A DNA stretch of 44,168 bases. It comes from Porphyromonadaceae bacterium (GTDB lineage Bacteria; Bacteroidota; Bacteroidia; Bacteroidales; Dysgonomonadaceae). This document shows, one piece after another, positions 16,625-24,688 of this stretch. Positions within the stretch are counted from its first letter, which is position 1; each line of letters opens with the position of its first letter. Position numbers and translations under genes: made by a program. The notes beneath the pieces were generated by a model. It was not told where the DNA came from and did no database searches. It saw only the letters and a list, made by a program, of their open reading frames with translations. The stretch spans positions 1-44,168 of the forward strand of contig DPAC01000090.1 in the NCBI GenBank assembly GCA_003517675.1, given 5' to 3'.

Positions 16625-17428
16625 TCATTTCCCCAGCCTGAGTATCCGGACTGCACCATAAATGACCACAACAAATACGATGGCGCCGATAATCAGGTCA
16701 GGTTTGTTCGAGTCCAGCCAAGAGACCAAAAAACCTGCAGCAATCACGCCCAGGTTGATGATGACATCATTCGAGGTGAAAATCATGCTTGCTTTTATAT
16801 GGGCCTCTTCCTTGCTTTTTGATTGCTGCAGCAAATAAAGGCAAATGCTGTTTGCAATAAGTGCCAAAACCGATACAAAAATCATTGTGGAGAAATCGGG
16901 GAGATTTTCAGCGCCAAAAAAACGCCTCAGCACCTCCAGAAAACCGATGACTGCCAATGTTATTTGAAAATATCCTGCAAGCCGGGCAATTCGTTTTTTT
17001 CTCATCAATGTGCCTCCCACGGCAAAAAGACTCAACCCGTACACCATGCTGTCAGCAAGCATATCCAGACTGTCGGCCACCAGTCCCATGGACCTTGAAA
17101 TGAGTCCGGTGGTCATTTCTATTACAAAAAACGCAAAGTTGATAAAGAGTACTGCCAGAAGGACTTTTCGTTGATGCTTATTATCGTCGAACGTGGTCTG
17201 TCCGGGTTGCTCAGTCTTCCCGGTTGAAAGCATCTTCCCTCCCAGATTCAGATCGCGTATCGATTGCTCAATTTGTGCCAGTTGTCCCTCGTGAAACACA
17301 GTCACTTCCCGCCTCGAAAGATCAAAATTCATATCGTACACGGATGAAAGATTCTCCAGCTTCATCCGGATCAGGTTTTCTTCCGCGGAACAATCCATTT
17401 TGGGAACCTTAAACAAAGTCTTTTCCAT
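16625..17428 (-). CDS. HMA-domain cation transporter, CDF-like
   Basis: This 267-residue inner-membrane protein starts with a heavy-metal-associated-like fold (residues 1-70) whose usual CxxC is replaced by MDCSAEEN. Six membrane segments of cation diffusion facilitator type follow, with GLVADSLDMLADSMVYG in the second and ASMIFTSNDVIINLGV in the fifth. There is no cytoplasmic C-terminal domain after the sixth segment, which I believe is normal for this Bacteroidetes subfamily rather than truncation. The expected first histidine of the fifth-segment HxxxD site appears to be Phe, so metal choice may differ from classical zinc exporters. It is divergent from the cutC/hexosaminidase genes, with its own -7 box at 17521-17528. 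Confidence 0.82.
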   Translation of the reverse strand: MEKTLFKVPKMDCSAEENLIRMKLENLSSVYDMNFDLSRREVTVFHEGQLAQIEQSIRDLNLGGKMLSTGKTEQPGQTTFDDNKHQRKVLLAVLFINFAFFVIEMTTGLISRSMGLVADSLDMLADSMVYGLSLFAVGGTLMRKKRIARLAGYFQITLAVIGFLEVLRRFFGAENLPDFSTMIFVSVLALIANSICLYLLQQSKSKEEAHIKASMIFTSNDVIINLGVIAAGFLVSWLDSNKPDLIIGAIVFVVVIYGAVRILRLGK

Positions 17429-17520
17429 AGAAACTTTACTGACTGAAATTTTTTCGATACATGAACTCAGAAATAGTTACGTAATAAAAACTGTGTAACA
17501 CTCGAAAAAGATGCATGCCG

Positions 17521-17528
17521 CAAATATA
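17521..17528 (-). promoter_or_regulatory. -7 box of the cation-transporter gene
   Basis: The minus strand reads TATATTTG, 93 bp before the transporter ATG, with an ATTG 22 bp further upstream as a poor -33 box. It is divergent from the TAtaTTTG box at 17585-17592, so the 220-bp gap is a bidirectional promoter region. Confidence 0.5.
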
Positions 17529-17584
17529 ACGGCTTTCTTGGCAATTGGATCAATGAAATATTTTAATTTATTCTTTCAATTAAT

Positions 17585-17592
17585 TATATTTG
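17585..17592 (+). promoter_or_regulatory. -7 box for cutC remnant and hexosaminidase
   Basis: TATATTTG matches TAnnTTTG, 60 bp before the cutC start. No TTTG at -33. Because the hexosaminidase gene follows the cutC remnant after 24 bp, this is likely its promoter too. Confidence 0.5.
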
Positions 17593-17651
17593 TATCCTAA
17601 ATTATTTAAGAATTTAAATGGTTGCCGGATACCGGTAATCATTTATCCAGG

Positions 17652-17980
17652 ATGAAAAGCGACTATCAAATCGAAATTTGTGCCAATTCGGTAGCCAGCT
17701 GTCTCGAGGCCCAAAAAGGAGGTGCCTACCGGGTGGAACTCTGTGCCGCATGCCGGGTAGTGGTGTAAATGCACAGAATATTGTAAGGCTGACAAAAGAG
17801 ACTGGCGCCAAAGAGTTTCATCTCTCCGCTCGTGAATCGATAACGAGCGGCATGATCTATCGCAACCCCAACATGAAAATGGGGCGCAACATGATTGTGA
17901 TCGATGAGTACACTCAACAAGTGACCAGCGCCGACAAAGTACGGCAAACCATCAAAGAACTGGAAAAAATATCTAAATAA
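17652..17980 (+). pseudogene. cutC: CutC-family protein remnant (central deletion, frameshift)
   Basis: The ATG at 17652 begins MKSDYQIEICANSVASCLEA followed by GGAYRVELCA, the usual CutC N terminus, then runs into a stop at about 17766. A second frame starting at about 17748 reads MPGSGVNAQNIVRLTKETGA, then KEFHLSARESITSGMIYRN, and ends at 17980; this is the CutC C terminus. Roughly 150 central residues of the TIM barrel are missing and the two ends are out of frame. CutC proteins were named for copper tolerance, though their true activity is unsettled. The remnant precedes the hexosaminidase gene by 24 bp and may now act only as its leader. Confidence 0.85.
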
Positions 17981-18004
17981 TTAATTTACAAAAACCGAAT
18001 AAAC

Positions 18005-19654
18005 ATGAAGACAATCATTGGATTACAACTATTGGCTGCATTTTCTTTATTGCTTGCATCGTGCGGCGCGGGAGGCAATGGATCAGCCGAGGCTGACTAC
18101 CAGGTAGTGCCACTTCCTGATCAAATTGAGATGACAGATGGAAAAGCATTCACACTCAGCGGTTCCACCCGGATCATATACCCCGAAGGAAACGAGAAGA
18201 TGGAGCGCAACGCTGCGTTTCTGGCCGATTTCCTGGAGCTGTCAACCGGAATCAGGCCGGAAACAACGACTGATGAAGCGAAGAAGGATGCGATAATCCT
18301 CTCCCTGGGACTACAGGATGAGAACCCCGAAGCCTACAGGATACAAATCGACGGGCAGAACATCCGGATTGAGGGTGCCTCCGAGGCAGCGGTCTTCTAC
18401 GGTATACAGACCGTGCGCAAGTCTGCTCCTGTAGGGAACTACAGACATGTCACATTTTCACCAGCCACCATCACCGATGCACCCCGCTTCGGCTATCGCG
18501 GCATGATGCTTGACGTAGCCCGCCACTTTCAGCCGGTGGAATTTGTAAAAAAATATATCGACCTGTTGGCACTGCACAACATCAACCGCTTTCACTGGCA
18601 TCTCACCGATGACCAGGGTTGGCGCATCACCATCGATAGCTATCCGAAGCTAATGGAAATCAGCTCCATGCGAAGGGAGACCGTGATCGGCCGTAACACG
18701 GATGAGTATGACGGCACACCGCATGGCGGTTACTACACCAAGGAGGAGCTCAAGGATGTGGTTGCCTATGCCGCCGAGCGTTATATCACCATCATCCCGG
18801 AAGTAGACCTGCCAGGGCACATGCTGGCGGCGCTGGCGGCCTATCCGGAGCTGGGATGCACCGGCGGCCCCTACGAGGTAGCACGCAAGTGGGGTATCTT
18901 CGAGGACGTACTCTGCCCCGGCAAGGAGGAGACCTTCACCTTCCTGGAGGGAGTGCTGACCGAGGTGATGGAGATCTTTCCCTCCCGCTATATCCACATT
19001 GGCGGTGACGAAGCACCCAAGACACGCTGGGAGAAGTGCCCCGACTGCCAGGCACGCATCAAAGACCTGGGTCTCAAAGACCGTAATGGACATACTGCGG
19101 AGCACTACCTGCAGAGCTATGTAACTGCTCGCATCGAAAAATTCCTGAACGACCACGGGAGAAGCATCATCGGCTGGGATGAGATCCTGGAGGGTGAGCT
19201 GGCACCCAATGCCACGGTGATGTCATGGCGCGGCATGGATGGCGGTATACAGGCTGCACAAATGGGCCACGACGTGATCATGACACCCACCGGGTACTGT
19301 TACTTCGACTATTATCAGACGCAGGACACCGAAGGGGAGCCGCTGGCCATCGGCGGATATGTTCCCGTGGAGAAGGTTTATAGTTTCGAACCGGCACCCG
19401 ACCAGCTCACTGCGGAACAGAAAAACCATATCCTGGGAGCACAGGCCAACCTCTGGACAGAATATATCAGTGACCCTGAGCACGTGGAATATATGACCCT
19501 GCCGCGACTGGCCGCCATGAGCGAGGTGCAATGGATGCAGCCCGGGAAGAAAAATTACGACGAGTTTCTTACGCGATTGCCGCATCTGCTGGCTCTCTAC
19601 AACAAACTGGGCTACCATTATGCCACCCATGTGATTGATGAGAAAAGTCGATGA
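18005..19654 (+). CDS. Beta-N-acetylhexosaminidase, GH20 lipoprotein
   Basis: This 549-residue enzyme carries a lipoprotein signal with cysteine at residue 20 (LLASC), so it is anchored in the envelope. Residues about 30-155 form the GH20b helper domain and 160-500 the GH20 barrel. The catalytic pair Asp335-Glu336 lies in HIGGDEAPKTRW; other conserved segments are RGMMLDVARHF and HWHLTDDQGWR. It removes terminal beta-GlcNAc or GalNAc from glycans by substrate-assisted catalysis, useful for mucin, glycoprotein or peptidoglycan-derived sugars. It follows the cutC remnant and is probably transcribed with it. A terminator-like hairpin follows at 19684-19722. Confidence 0.95.
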   Translation: MKTIIGLQLLAAFSLLLASCGAGGNGSAEADYQVVPLPDQIEMTDGKAFTLSGSTRIIYPEGNEKMERNAAFLADFLELSTGIRPETTTDEAKKDAIILSLGLQDENPEAYRIQIDGQNIRIEGASEAAVFYGIQTVRKSAPVGNYRHVTFSPATITDAPRFGYRGMMLDVARHFQPVEFVKKYIDLLALHNINRFHWHLTDDQGWRITIDSYPKLMEISSMRRETVIGRNTDEYDGTPHGGYYTKEELKDVVAYAAERYITIIPEVDLPGHMLAALAAYPELGCTGGPYEVARKWGIFEDVLCPGKEETFTFLEGVLTEVMEIFPSRYIHIGGDEAPKTRWEKCPDCQARIKDLGLKDRNGHTAEHYLQSYVTARIEKFLNDHGRSIIGWDEILEGELAPNATVMSWRGMDGGIQAAQMGHDVIMTPTGYCYFDYYQTQDTEGEPLAIGGYVPVEKVYSFEPAPDQLTAEQKNHILGAQANLWTEYISDPEHVEYMTLPRLAAMSEVQWMQPGKKNYDEFLTRLPHLLALYNKLGYHYATHVIDEKSR

Positions 19655-19683
19655 AATCAGAATGGGTTAATGAAAAACCTGAA

Positions 19684-19722
19684 AAGCCGGTCTGCTATAT
19701 GAATAACATAGAGTACCGGCTT
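19684..19722. terminator. Bidirectional terminator between hexosaminidase and nfo
   Basis: AAGCCGGT (19684-19691) pairs perfectly with ACCGGCTT (19715-19722), with additional partial pairing inside. Four A's precede and ATTTTA follows, so it could end transcription from both convergent genes. The right arm overlaps the nfo stop codon. Confidence 0.65.
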
Positions 19723-20563
19723 ATTTTATAAGTGCGTAGAGCATTTGAATCTCTTCTGCCCAGCGTGCTTCATCGGGTGTCTCGAGGATCAGCGGCATGT
19801 TGTCGAAACGGGGGTCATTCATGATAAAGCGGAAGAGATCCATGTTCATCACCCCCTTACCGAGGCTGTCGTGGCGATCTACCCGTGAGGCCAGCTCTTT
19901 TTTTGAGTCGTTGATGTGCATCCCTCTGAGGTAATGAAAGCCGATGATCTCGTCAAACTTGCGAAAGGTCTCCTCGAACCCTTCACGAGTTCTAATCTCA
20001 TAGCCGGCAGCGAGGGTGTGTGCCGTATCGAGGCAGACCCCCACCCGGTTCTTGTCCTCCACCTTGTCGATGATCTGAGCTATCTGCTCGAAGGTGTATC
20101 CCAGGTTGGTGCCCTGTCCTGCAGTGTTCTCAATGACCGCAGTTACACCGTGGGTTCTGTCGAGCGCCATGTTGATGGACTCGGCAATGCGGTCGAGGCA
20201 ATCGTCAACGGACATCAGGTTGAGGTGGCTGCCCGGGTGAAAATTGAACCGGTTCAGCCCCAGTTGTTCACAGCGTCCCATCTCATCGAAGAAAGCCTGA
20301 CGTGATTTCTGCACCTCCTCCTCGCCCGGGTTACCCAGGTTGATCAGGTAACTGCTGTGCGGGAGAATGTGATCGGGTGAGAACCCGAACTCCTCGCAAC
20401 GCGATTTGAACCGATCGATTTGCTGCCTGGTATAGGGTGAAGCGATCCACTGTCGCTGATTTTTGGTAAAAAAAGCAAAAGCCTTTGCCCCGATGGCATG
20501 GGCGTTCAGTGGCGCGTTCTCTACACCACCTGATGCGCTGATATGCGCTCCTACATATTTCAT
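19721..20563 (-). CDS. nfo: Endonuclease IV (AP endonuclease)
   Basis: This 280-residue TIM-barrel enzyme cuts DNA 5' of abasic sites in base-excision repair and uses three zinc ions. Conserved metal-site segments are [33 protein letters not shown] and [11 protein letters not shown]. Length and motif order are complete. The start is preceded by an AT-rich 40-bp element that recurs in front of the GH16-like lipoprotein gene. A -7 box lies at 20675-20682, giving a leader of about 105 nt. Confidence 0.97.
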   Translation of the reverse strand: MKYVGAHISASGGVENAPLNAHAIGAKAFAFFTKNQRQWIASPYTRQQIDRFKSRCEEFGFSPDHILPHSSYLINLGNPGEEEVQKSRQAFFDEMGRCEQLGLNRFNFHPGSHLNLMSVDDCLDRIAESINMALDRTHGVTAVIENTAGQGTNLGYTFEQIAQIIDKVEDKNRVGVCLDTAHTLAAGYEIRTREGFEETFRKFDEIIGFHYLRGMHINDSKKELASRVDRHDSLGKGVMNMDLFRFIMNDPRFDNMPLILETPDEARWAEEIQMLYALIK

Positions 20564-20600
20564 ACGATAATATTTTATTCTTTTACATTAAGGTCGTACG
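20561..20600 (-). repeat. Repeated leader element, copy A (before nfo)
   Basis: This 40-bp stretch includes the nfo start codon and is nearly identical to 25484-25522: 31 nt are identical without interruption, with one inserted base and one substitution in the flanks. The ends are CATACG and CGTACG, an imperfect inverted repeat. The element lies in the untranslated leader of both genes, in the same orientation relative to the start. Confidence 0.8.
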
Positions 20601-20674
20601 TTCATCCACTTGAACTGAAAAAATTAACCTGTTCGTTCCGAATGTTACAGACAATCTCACGTTGTCCAAAAGAA

Positions 20675-20682
20675 CAAATGTA
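20675..20682 (-). promoter_or_regulatory. -7 box of nfo
   Basis: The minus strand reads TACATTTG, a perfect TAnnTTTG, 112 bp before the nfo ATG. The -33 region has only a T-rich stretch. The long leader contains the repeated element described separately. Confidence 0.5.
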
Positions 20683-20735
20683 CAACGATTTCCCGAGAAA
20701 AGTGTGTCTGGAAGCAATTGCGTTGATAGAAAGGG

Positions 20736-22484
20736 CTAACTGCGTTTTTTGGGAAAAGTGATCAGAAAAGAGAGTCCTCCCTCGGGCCGGTTGCGGGCCA
20801 GAATGCTGCCTTTGTGAAAGAGCACGGCATTCTTTACGATGGAGAGCCCCAGTCCCGAGCCACCCGTCTTGCGGGTACGCCCTTCGTTCACCCGGTAGAA
20901 CCTTTCGAAGATTCGCACCAGGTGTTTCTCTTCCAGGCCGGGGCCGTTATCATAAAACTCGAAGAAGAAAGCATCCTCATTTTCGTTGTGTGACCTCACC
21001 ACGATCACGATCTCCTCCCCAGCATAAGCGATGGCATTCTCTGTCAGGTTGCGGAAAATGGAGTAAAGCAGCGTACGGCTACCGTAAAGCACCACATCAT
21101 CACTCACCTCTATGATAAAACGGTCACCTTTCTCCGAAAGTTTTTCCGACAGATCATTCTCCATCTCCTGCAGGATCTCCCGAATATTCACCGTTTCCAT
21201 CTCAAATCGGTCGGAAGCCTCCTCAATCTTGGTGAGCATACTGATGTCCTGAATCAGTTCCGAAAGTCGAATGGTCTGCGTGTAAGCTCTGTCGAGAAAA
21301 GTACGAAGCCGTGCATCAACACCTTCGTCTGCAAGTCCAAGAATTGTCTCCAGATAGCCGCGTATACTTGTTACAGGTGTCCTTAACTCATGAGCGATGT
21401 TATTGGTCATCTCCTGCTTTAGCAGCCGTCGCTTTTCCCCACGGGTGATGTCACTGATGTATAGCTCGAAACTGCGGTCCTCAAAGATGATCACCCGCAC
21501 GTTAAATATCTTTCCACTTTTCGCCATGCGCTGCGAGAAAACATTCTGACTTTCAGCATTCTGATCGAGGAAAGCTACCACCTCCCTGAATGAGGGATCA
21601 GTAAACAAGTTTTCGGTGATCAGCGCGGGCGATTCGAGAATCAGGTTCAGATATTGCAGAAAATGGGAATTCGCATAGACCTCTTTTCGCTCTTCCGAGA
21701 AGATGGCGATACCCTCTTCCGAGAACTGAAAATGCTGCAGCAGTTTCTCCCGCTCGGCAGCCAGTCGACGACGGTTTTCCTCCAGAAGATTGTAATTCTC
21801 CACGATGGCTGCACTCACCTCGCCCACCTCATCATCGGCAAAGACAAAGGAGGGGGGGATCGCCGTGCCGCTCTTCACATTCTGCGAGAACGCTCTCAGC
21901 TCCCGTATCGAACGGGAGAAACGGTTGGAGAAGTAGATCATCATCAGAACAGAAACGATGAAAAAGAGCAGAATGTAGTAAGCAAACGAGCTACCGGAAT
22001 GAATAAAAGAGCGCAACTCCACATCATAGGGAAGAGCCACCCGAACAAAGAGGCTGTCGGCCAGACGGGCATGGTAGAGATACTCCAACTGGTTACTGGC
22101 TGAACGACGGATATCCGATCCATAGCCTTTGGCAATGCTCTCCTGTACCTCCGGTCGCATCAGATGGTTTTCCATTCCTCCCGCCTCCAGAAGGTTGTCG
22201 TACAACACTTCTCCTTGCTGGTCGATGAGCGTGAGTCGCAGCTCCGGCAGCATATATTGCAACAGCTCTCTGAGCTTTGCGGTGTCCATCTCCTGAAAGA
22301 TCTTATTCTTACGGATATAGTTGGCGATCATAAGCGCCTCGTTATCCAACATGCGTTCCAGGCTCTCGGTACGCTCTTTCCTCACCTGCTGTTGTTCAAA
22401 GTAGATGATGCCTGCGGTAAAAAAAGCAATGATCAGGGAAAAGGTGAGCAGGATGCGACTTTTAAAGGAGAGATGGATCTTCAT
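20736..22484 (-). CDS. Sensor histidine kinase, PhoR-like
   Basis: This 582-residue inner-membrane kinase has transmembrane segments at about 10-29 and 167-186 around a periplasmic sensor of about 135 residues, then HAMP (about 187-240), PAS (about 245-350), HisKA and HATPase domains. The phospho-acceptor is His365 in NIAHELRTPVTSIRG. ATP-lid motifs are NLTENAIAYAG (N box), DNGPGLE (G1), FERFYRV (F box) and GGSGLGLSIV (G2). It starts 2 nt after the response-regulator stop, so the pair is cotranscribed. The overall plan matches PhoR/RprX-type kinases of Bacteroidetes, but the signal is not readable. Phosphate sensing is suggested only by architecture and by the repeats at 23244-23270. Confidence 0.93.
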   Translation of the reverse strand: MKIHLSFKSRILLTFSLIIAFFTAGIIYFEQQQVRKERTESLERMLDNEALMIANYIRKNKIFQEMDTAKLRELLQYMLPELRLTLIDQQGEVLYDNLLEAGGMENHLMRPEVQESIAKGYGSDIRRSASNQLEYLYHARLADSLFVRVALPYDVELRSFIHSGSSFAYYILLFFIVSVLMMIYFSNRFSRSIRELRAFSQNVKSGTAIPPSFVFADDEVGEVSAAIVENYNLLEENRRRLAAEREKLLQHFQFSEEGIAIFSEERKEVYANSHFLQYLNLILESPALITENLFTDPSFREVVAFLDQNAESQNVFSQRMAKSGKIFNVRVIIFEDRSFELYISDITRGEKRRLLKQEMTNNIAHELRTPVTSIRGYLETILGLADEGVDARLRTFLDRAYTQTIRLSELIQDISMLTKIEEASDRFEMETVNIREILQEMENDLSEKLSEKGDRFIIEVSDDVVLYGSRTLLYSIFRNLTENAIAYAGEEIVIVVRSHNENEDAFFFEFYDNGPGLEEKHLVRIFERFYRVNEGRTRKTGGSGLGLSIVKNAVLFHKGSILARNRPEGGLSFLITFPKKRS

Positions 22485-22486
22485 GA

Positions 22487-23173
22487 CTACTTCCCGTTGT
22501 CCAGATTCAGGTAATAGCCGAAACCGGAACGATTGACGATGATGCCTGCATACTCACCCAGTTTCTTTCGCAGACGGGTGATGTGCACATCGACGGTACG
22601 GTCAAGCACATATTCATTCTCACCCCAGACGCTCCCAAGGATCTCGGCACGGGTGAGCAGGTTGGGTGAGACCTGCGCCAGCAGCGAGAGAATTTCGAAC
22701 TCTTTCTTGGTGAGTGACACCTCCACGCCATCAATGGTCACCCTGTTGGCTGGGATATCGATGGTTAGCCCCCGATAGTTCCAGCTGGTCTCCACTGGCA
22801 TATGAACCAATGAGGTACGCTTCAACAGTGCACGCACGCGGGCCAGCAACTCTTTAACCGAAAAAGGCTTGGCAATGTAGTCATCGCCACCGAGAGAGAA
22901 GCCGGTGAGCATGTCGTTTTCACTATTTTTGGCCGTGAGAAAGATGATTGGAATCACGTTGCCATTTTTCCGCAGCGTCTCTGCCATCTTAAAGCCGGAC
23001 ATGCCTCCCATCATCACATCCAGAATCAGTAACTGGTGCACATCGGTCAGTACTGCCAGTGCCTCTTCGGCTGAGGCAGCCACATCCACAATGTACCCCT
23101 CCTGCTCCAGGTTGAACTGTAGGATATCGCAGATATCCTTCTCATCATCTACAACCAATATTCGCTCTTCCAT
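22487..23173 (-). CDS. Response regulator, OmpR/PhoB family
   Basis: This 228-residue protein has a receiver domain (acidic pocket VVDDEKD, phospho-acceptor Asp52 in LLILDVMM, Lys102 in DDYIAKPF) and a winged-helix DNA-binding domain with LTKKEFEILSLLAQ and DRTVDVHITRLRKKLG. I start at the ATG at 23173 because MEERILVVDDEKD is the normal beginning; the open frame up to 23239 overlaps the promoter. It is followed by its kinase after 2 nt. Three 11-bp direct repeats lie just upstream of its -7 box, the usual layout for binding by this family, so autoregulation is likely. Confidence 0.94.
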   Translation of the reverse strand: MEERILVVDDEKDICDILQFNLEQEGYIVDVAASAEEALAVLTDVHQLLILDVMMGGMSGFKMAETLRKNGNVIPIIFLTAKNSENDMLTGFSLGGDDYIAKPFSVKELLARVRALLKRTSLVHMPVETSWNYRGLTIDIPANRVTIDGVEVSLTKKEFEILSLLAQVSPNLLTRAEILGSVWGENEYVLDRTVDVHITRLRKKLGEYAGIIVNRSGFGYYLNLDNGK

Positions 23174-23225
23174 GTCATAGTTGTAATTGGTTTGAGCCCC
23201 GGTTATGATGGAGCCAATCTCTTTG

Positions 23226-23233
23226 CAAATGTA
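23226..23233 (-). promoter_or_regulatory. -7 box of the two-component operon
   Basis: The minus strand reads TACATTTG, 53 bp before the regulator ATG. The correct-distance -33 box is missing. Instead, the triple GTAAC repeat begins 10 bp upstream, as expected for an activator-dependent promoter. Confidence 0.6.
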
Positions 23234-23243
23234 CAACATGGAT

Positions 23244-23270
23244 GTTACATTCCCGTTACAAAATGGTTAC
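23244..23270. promoter_or_regulatory. Triple 11-bp direct repeat, probable response-regulator operator
   Basis: GTTAC occurs at 23244, 23255 and 23266, exactly 11 bp apart each time. On the minus strand these are three GTAAC units ending 10 bp upstream of the TAcaTTTG box. OmpR/PhoB-family dimers bind direct repeats with one-turn (about 11 bp) spacing, and TTACA-type half sites resemble PhoP/PhoB boxes. The location between the regulator gene and queC, overlapping the regulator promoter, suggests autoregulation. Confidence 0.65.
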
Positions 23271-23332
23271 TTTTTTGTGAAGATGGTTTTGAAAGCCCTG
23301 CCAGAGAATGAGTCAGATAACGGGAAATGTGT

Positions 23333-23340
23333 TATCTTTG
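23333..23340 (+). promoter_or_regulatory. -7 box of queC-queF
   Basis: TATCTTTG matches TAnnTTTG, 61 bp before the queC ATG. No -33 TTTG at the right spacing. The predicted leader of about 54 nt contains a possible preQ1-like pseudoknot. Confidence 0.55.
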
Positions 23341-23360
23341 CAAACGGATGGCAACAGCTC

Positions 23361-23399
23361 TCCTGTGTAGCTTAGGAAACCACATAAAAAACAAAGAAA
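23361..23399 (+). promoter_or_regulatory. Possible preQ1-I-like riboswitch in the queC leader
   Basis: The segment has TGTG (23364-23367) that can pair with CACA (23381-23384), a TAGCT in the loop, and directly after the stem the A-rich tail TAAAAAAC, close to the conserved tail of preQ1-I aptamers. It lies 1-40 nt before queC, whose pathway makes preQ1. The stem is short and the second pseudoknot stem is weak, so the match is only suggestive; a plain A-rich ribosome-loading leader is the alternative. Confidence 0.3.
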
Positions 23400-23400
23400 G

Positions 23401-24066
23401 ATGAAAGATTATCAACAGGAGGATGCACTGGTCCTTTTCTCCGGTGGACAAGACTCCACCACTTGTCTCTACTGGGCCAGGCAGCAGTTCCGGAAGGTAC
23501 ATGCTCTCTGCTTCAGCTATGGCCAGCGACACTCCCAGGAGGTAGAAAATGCACGCCGTCTCGCGGCAAGGGCTGACACGCCGTTCCTGCTGCTCGACGC
23601 CTCAATCATTTCACGGCTGGCACCCAACTCGCTGACCGATCTCTCCATGACGATGGATGAAAAACAGCCCAAAGACTCCTACCCAAACACATTTGTTCCC
23701 GGCAGAAACCTGCTGTTTCTCACTTTCGCCGCCACTCTGGCCTATGCTCAGGGCATCCGTCACCTGGTCACCGGTGTCTCGGAAGCAGATTACAGCGGTT
23801 ATCCCGACTGCAGAGACACCTTTATCCGTTCAGCCAACGCGACACTCAATCTGGCGATGGACAAACAGTTTGTGATCCATACACCGCTGATGTGGCGCAA
23901 CAAGAAAGAGGTGTGGCAGCTGGCCGACGAGCTGGGAGTCTTTGACATTATTCGCAACGAGACGCTCACCTGCTACAATGGCATCCTTGCCGAAGGATGT
24001 GGTCACTGCCCTGCCTGCTTGCTGCGCAACAAAGGATTGGAAGCCTATCTTTCCGAAAGAGGATGA
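23401..24066 (+). CDS. queC: 7-cyano-7-deazaguanine synthase
   Basis: QueC converts 7-carboxy-7-deazaguanine to preQ0 with ATP and ammonia in queuosine synthesis. The 221-residue protein has the ATP-pyrophosphatase loop SGGQDS at residues 14-19 and the zinc-binding cysteines 191, 200, 203 and 206 in the C-terminal CYNG...CGHCPAC block. Length is normal. It is followed after 65 bp by queF, the next enzyme but one in the pathway. A hairpin overlaps its stop codon. Confidence 0.97.
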   Translation: MKDYQQEDALVLFSGGQDSTTCLYWARQQFRKVHALCFSYGQRHSQEVENARRLAARADTPFLLLDASIISRLAPNSLTDLSMTMDEKQPKDSYPNTFVPGRNLLFLTFAATLAYAQGIRHLVTGVSEADYSGYPDCRDTFIRSANATLNLAMDKQFVIHTPLMWRNKKEVWQLADELGVFDIIRNETLTCYNGILAEGCGHCPACLLRNKGLEAYLSERG

Positions 24067-24082
24067 AACCGTTCATCCTTTT
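24061..24082 (+). terminator. Weak hairpin with T-run at the queC stop codon
   Basis: GGATGAA (24061-24067) and TTCATCC (24072-24078) form a perfect 7-bp stem with a 4-nt loop, followed by TTTT. It overlaps the queC stop. The stem has only three G/C pairs, so it may only partly reduce transcription into queF. Confidence 0.45.
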
Positions 24083-24113
24083 GTTTATCAATTACACACC
24101 TTGTTTATCAATT
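24081..24113 (+). repeat. 13-bp direct repeat between queC and queF
   Basis: TTGTTTATCAATT occurs at 24081-24093 and again at 24101-24113, exactly 20 bp apart. It begins inside the T-run of the preceding hairpin and ends 18 bp before the queF start. It may be a small tandem duplication or a protein or RNA binding site. Confidence 0.7.
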
Positions 24114-24131
24114 CCGTAACATCCACTCAAG

Positions 24132-24593
24132 ATGGAAAAAGATCAACTCAGCCTTTTGGGCAATCAAACAGACTACCGGCAGGATTATGCGCCGGAGGTG
24201 TTGGAGGCCTTTACCAACAAGCACCCGGGCAATGATTACTGGGTCACGTTCGACTGTCCCGAATTCACCAGCCTCTGCCCCATCACCGGCCAGCCCGACT
24301 TCGCCACCATTCGTATCGACTATATTCCCGACATGAAAATGGTGGAAAGCAAGAGCCTGAAACTCTACCTCTTCAGCTTCCGCAACCACGGTGCATTTCA
24401 TGAGGATTGTGTGAACATCATCATGAAAGATCTGATACAGCTGATGAACCCCAAATACATTGAGGTAACCGGTATCTTCACACCCCGCGGCGGCATCAGC
24501 ATCTACCCTTATGCCAACCACGGTCGTCCCGGCACGAAATATGAAAAGCTGGCCGAAGAACGGCTCTTCACTCACTCGTTTCCCCTGAAATAA
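24132..24593 (+). CDS. queF: NADPH-dependent 7-cyano-7-deazaguanine reductase
   Basis: QueF reduces the nitrile of preQ0 to the amine of preQ1 using two NADPH. The 153-residue size is that of the single-domain (YkvM) type. The catalytic Cys49 lies in [14 protein letters not shown], with the proton donor Asp56, and the QueF motif [13 protein letters not shown] follows at 72-84. It is the second gene of the queC-queF unit, separated by 65 bp holding a hairpin and a direct repeat. Confidence 0.97.
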   Translation: MEKDQLSLLGNQTDYRQDYAPEVLEAFTNKHPGNDYWVTFDCPEFTSLCPITGQPDFATIRIDYIPDMKMVESKSLKLYLFSFRNHGAFHEDCVNIIMKDLIQLMNPKYIEVTGIFTPRGGISIYPYANHGRPGTKYEKLAEERLFTHSFPLK

Positions 24594-24617
24594 ACAGATC
24601 TTGCTGAAACAGAAACC

Positions 24618-24646
24618 GGGCAGCGTTACCTCTCATACCGCTGCCC
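24618..24646. terminator. Hairpin between queF and the GH16-like gene
   Basis: GGGCAGCG (24618-24625) pairs perfectly with CGCTGCCC (24639-24646) around a 13-nt loop. It sits between two convergent genes. A T-stretch (TTTTT) follows only 7 nt later, so it is a plausible but not ideal terminator for queF. Confidence 0.6.
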
Positions 24647-24688
24647 TGGATATGTTTTTCAACAAAAAATAGCTGACAGCTAAAAAGC

